Positions 61,748 through 64,000 of a stretch of 64,000 bases of DNA are shown here, one piece after another. Each line of letters starts with the position of its first letter. Positions within the stretch are counted from its first letter, which is position 1. The notes under the pieces are model-generated. The model was given only the letters and a program-made list of their open reading frames with translations. It had not been told where the DNA came from and made no database searches. This stretch comes from Dinoroseobacter sp049800775. Its GTDB lineage: Bacteria; Pseudomonadota; Alphaproteobacteria; Rhodobacterales; Rhodobacteraceae. Made by a program: the position numbers and the translations under genes. The stretch is from positions 558,001-622,000 of the forward strand of contig NZ_JBNAFR010000002.1 in assembly GCF_049800775.1 (NCBI RefSeq), written 5' to 3'.

Positions 61748-62227
61748 CTATTCCTTCGGGTTGGAGATCAGAAGATAGGCCGCAAAGCTCCAGACAGCGG
61801 CGGAGCACAGCAGGGGCAGCAGCTCCGGCGGTCCCGTGAACACAGCGTCCAGCAGGAACATGCCCAGTCCGAGACCGAGAAACACGCCTTTGGTGGATAT
61901 CTGCCAACGCGACCCAAGGAAGGTTTTGGGGCGATGCGCGGGCAGCCAGCTCTCCCAGTGTCCATGCGTCTCATCGGCGTTGATTTCCTGAAGATACGCC
62001 TTGATCTGAGCCGTGCGCACACCGTGGTGGCACCATTGGCTGGCCCCACTCAGCACAACGCACTGAAACGCGAAATGGAGCAGGGAAGACGCTTCCGGCA
62101 TCACCGCAACTACGATGGCAAAGGCTGAAAACAGGACGAGGAGAGCTTGCAGCAGCATGTTCTGAAACAGGATTCTCTGCTTGAGCTCCTGCCTCAGGGA
62201 CTGAATTTCAACCGGAACATCCTGCAT
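61748..62227 (-). CDS. Small integral membrane protein, unknown
   Basis: 159 residues from MQDVPVEIQSLRQELKQRIL. Four hydrophobic segments: NMLLQALLVLFSAFAIVVAV, LLHFAFQCVVLSGAS, GVFLGLGLGMFLLDAVFTG and LLPLLCSAAVWSFAAYLLIS. The loop WCHHGVRTAQIKAYLQEINA is polar with His-His and Cys. No family recognised. It lies between the NOS gene (2 bp) and glycosyltransferase (2 bp), so co-translation is likely. Confidence 0.7.
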   Translation of the reverse strand: MQDVPVEIQSLRQELKQRILFQNMLLQALLVLFSAFAIVVAVMPEASSLLHFAFQCVVLSGASQWCHHGVRTAQIKAYLQEINADETHGHWESWLPAHRPKTFLGSRWQISTKGVFLGLGLGMFLLDAVFTGPPELLPLLCSAAVWSFAAYLLISNPKE

Positions 62228-62229
62228 AT

Positions 62230-63492
62230 CTACCAAGCCATCCTTTTCCAGATTTTCCAGCGGCGTTGCACCCGGTCCACCCATCCGGAGACGCGGTTGC
62301 GGTAATTGTCGCCGTACCAGGGCATCAGGCGCAGCCCATCGGTTCCCCGCTCGCGGTAAAAATTCGGCACCGGGTGAAAGTTGCGCATCTTGAGGTGAAA
62401 GACGTCATGCGCGGACCCGGCCTGCGGGGGCACGATCCAGCGCCAATCCCCGGCGACCCGGCGTCCGCGCGCCTGTTCACGGCTGTGGAAGGTCATGAAT
62501 TGCTCCGACGCCTTGTGGTGATCGATGATCGTCGCCCGGGCGGTCTGGAACGATTGCAGCACCGCGCGGTTCAGCTCGGTCAGCGCCACATCCTGCCAAA
62601 GGGAGGATCCTTCGGAGATCCCGATCGCGCGCGCCACTTGCGGCAGCAGGTCATAGCGTTGGGCATCCGCGAGATTGCGAGAGGCAATCTCTGTGCACAT
62701 GTAGTGACCGTTGAACGGCGCACAGGGATAGTCCACGCCGCCAATGGTCATGATCATGTTGCTGACAAGCGGAACCGCATACCAGCGCAAGCCCAACGCA
62801 TCGAAATCCGGGTATTGCGGATGGCGGATGTCGACCTGCCGGATGGCCTCGACAGGGGCGTCAATCATGATGCGCCGATCCTTGGGGTCGCGCATGAAAT
62901 AGGGCAGCAGATCAAAGGCGCCAGGCTCCTCTGGAGGTGTCCAGCCCATTGACCGCGCGAGCTTTGTGGATTCCGCGTTCTGCCGGTCTCCCAACGTGCG
63001 TCCGTTCTCCAGCGTGTGGCAGGCATAGCGCGAAATCTGCCCGCTTTCGATCCAGGTCGGTATCGCGTCGCCCTGGATTGGTGCGAACACCGAGATGATC
63101 GACCGAATGCCCTTGCCGGAATCGGCCTCCCTGAGGTGATCGACCATCCGCGCCGCCATGGCATCGGGGCTTGTAAGCTTGCGGCAATCATTCACCTCAA
63201 GGCTTTCCCATGGCAGGCGACCGATGCATTTGCCCGTGTTGCGCCAGGCAAGCCGTGCCCCGAAGGCCAATTCTTCCAGGGTGTGTTCGTAATATCCGTG
63301 CCTGCGCAGGTCGCTCCGAACCTCGGCCCACCTGCGTTGCCGGAGCGTGCGCCCGTGACCGGACGCGTCATGAAACGTGTTGAGGAACGCTTTGGCTTCC
63401 TCCTTGCGTTCCAGCGCCGACAGCGTCCGGATGCGCCGCTGGAGGGATGTGCCCCTGCTTGCGTCGGAGCGGACATAGAACTTTCGGCGCAT
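62230..63492 (-). CDS. nos: Nitric oxide synthase, oxygenase domain
   Basis: 420 residues, a complete bacterial NOS oxygenase without a reductase. Haem ligand region ARLAWRNTGKCIGRLPW (Cys in WRNxxxCIGR), pocket motif PCAPFNGHYMCTEIASRNLA with the substrate-binding Glu, SLWQDVALTELNRAVL, DHHKASEQF and the C-terminal GDWRWIVPPQAGSAHDVFHL. It oxidises L-arginine to citrulline and NO (or a nitrosylating equivalent) using tetrahydrobiopterin or folate. PFNGH replaces the usual PFNGW. It is preceded by a radical SAM gene at 3 bp and followed by a membrane gene and glycosyltransferase. Confidence 0.92.
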   Translation of the reverse strand: MRRKFYVRSDASRGTSLQRRIRTLSALERKEEAKAFLNTFHDASGHGRTLRQRRWAEVRSDLRRHGYYEHTLEELAFGARLAWRNTGKCIGRLPWESLEVNDCRKLTSPDAMAARMVDHLREADSGKGIRSIISVFAPIQGDAIPTWIESGQISRYACHTLENGRTLGDRQNAESTKLARSMGWTPPEEPGAFDLLPYFMRDPKDRRIMIDAPVEAIRQVDIRHPQYPDFDALGLRWYAVPLVSNMIMTIGGVDYPCAPFNGHYMCTEIASRNLADAQRYDLLPQVARAIGISEGSSLWQDVALTELNRAVLQSFQTARATIIDHHKASEQFMTFHSREQARGRRVAGDWRWIVPPQAGSAHDVFHLKMRNFHPVPNFYRERGTDGLRLMPWYGDNYRNRVSGWVDRVQRRWKIWKRMAW

Positions 63493-63495
63493 GAT

Positions 63496-64000
63496 CTACA
63501 TCAGCCCATCAAACTGCCGCGCCGCATCGCTCAGAGCCTTGCGATTGATGTCATAGACGATCGAGAGCGCGCGGGCTTTCGCCCGACGATAGGCCCGGTC
63601 GCGCGGCACCGTATAGCGGTACTCCGAACGTGCGCGCGCGTGGCGATGCTCACGAATATGCAGCGGCAGATCCTCTTCCCCGGCCTTGTCCTGCATCGCC
63701 TGCCAGATCGGCGTGTCCGTATGCAGCGTGAAGTCATTGAACCGGACCCGGCCGAGATAGGGCGCATGCTCGTCGAGAAAATCCGCCGTCGCTTCCATGT
63801 CCTGAGCCGTCTCGCCGGGAAACCCCTTGAACATGGTGCAGCGCACCGAGATGCCTGCCATATGCGCGTCGCGGATGAACTGGGAATTGCGCTCGACCGA
63901 GCTGCCTTTGCGCATCGCATCCAGGAGAGTCTGGCTGCCACTTTCCAGCCCGAAGGAAATGCGCCGCATTCCGCCATCGGCGGCCGATTGCAGATCGGCT
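63496..64000 (-). CDS. B12-binding/radical-SAM-type protein, C-terminal part
   Basis: The frame is open to the end of the window; the 5' part lies beyond it. ADLQSAADGGMRRISFGLES then GSQTLLDAMRKGSSVERNSQFI and RCTMFKGFPGETAQDMEATA match the SAM barrel of B12-dependent radical SAM enzymes (BchE/HpnP class). The CxxxCxxC cluster motif is outside the window, so the subtype cannot be checked. The C-terminal helical region ends RKALSDAARQFDGLM. It overlaps the NOS gene region by a 3-bp gap and probably makes or modifies the same product. Confidence 0.72.
   Translation of the reverse strand, partial: ADLQSAADGGMRRISFGLESGSQTLLDAMRKGSSVERNSQFIRDAHMAGISVRCTMFKGFPGETAQDMEATADFLDEHAPYLGRVRFNDFTLHTDTPIWQAMQDKAGEEDLPLHIREHRHARARSEYRYTVPRDRAYRRAKARALSIVYDINRKALSDAARQFDGLM

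Noticed and set aside
1..64000. CRISPR arrays, rRNA and complete tRNA genes
   Set aside because: I looked for regular repeat-spacer patterns and conserved RNA strings and saw none; a covariance-model scan would be decisive for small RNAs.

Overview
The window reads as a high-GC alphaproteobacterial chromosome, most likely a marine Rhodobacteraceae (Roseobacter-type) bacterium. Supporting signs are a class I lysyl-tRNA synthetase end, an NDUFS4-type complex I accessory protein, Tat-exported DUF1513 and imelysin proteins, many TRAP transporters, and a Rhodobacter-like LexA site before uvrB. The taxonomic placement is inferred from gene content, not from a marker-gene comparison.

Layout. 1-15 kb is ordinary chromosome: lysK end, small enzymes, DacB, a DMT permease, a large pectate-lyase-fold protein, UspA, an orphan ParA, uvrB and NDUFS4. 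15.3-21.2 kb is a minus-strand iron operon (two small unknowns, imelysin, di-heme oxidoreductase, second imelysin, DUF1513) with an IscR-like palindrome upstream. 21.4-31.0 kb is a nine-gene minus-strand run: N-formylglutamate amidohydrolase, DctQ, DctM, DctP, contractile-tail sheath, tail tube, glutamine-synthetase-like ligase, aldehyde dehydrogenase and iron alcohol dehydrogenase, opposite a divergent RpiR regulator. The sheath and tube genes sit 1-10 bp from metabolic genes and have no baseplate, spike or ATPase nearby. 31.1-39.4 kb holds a TAXI TRAP system and a second DctPQM system ending in a PEP-mutase-family lyase. 39.4-41.2 kb is a nucleotide-sugar/glycosyltransferase pair.

41.9-45.8 kb is an overlapping three-gene unit of unknown function: a nucleotidyltransferase-like protein, a glycine-rich IPT/TIG protein and a terpene-cyclase-fold protein without the usual catalytic acid motif. 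45.9-47.9 kb has hemerythrin and fumarylacetoacetase. 48.0-55.0 kb is a TctDE-type two-component system with a tripartite tricarboxylate transporter, a PrpF-family isomerase and a UspA protein. Both promoters there carry an 11-bp-phased TGAAA repeat. tctC has a one-base frameshift and TctA seems to lack about 90 residues.

55.4-60.6 kb is a decayed region: an exonuclease/RecQ/UvrD fusion helicase missing its middle, then a broken IS5-family element. 60.9-64.0 kb is a tight minus-strand operon with a B12/radical-SAM-type protein (cut by the window end), a bacterial nitric oxide synthase oxygenase, a four-helix membrane protein and a glycosyltransferase.

The observations most worth follow-up are the sheath/tube pair built into a catabolic operon, the NOS/radical-SAM operon, and the 42-46 kb triad.
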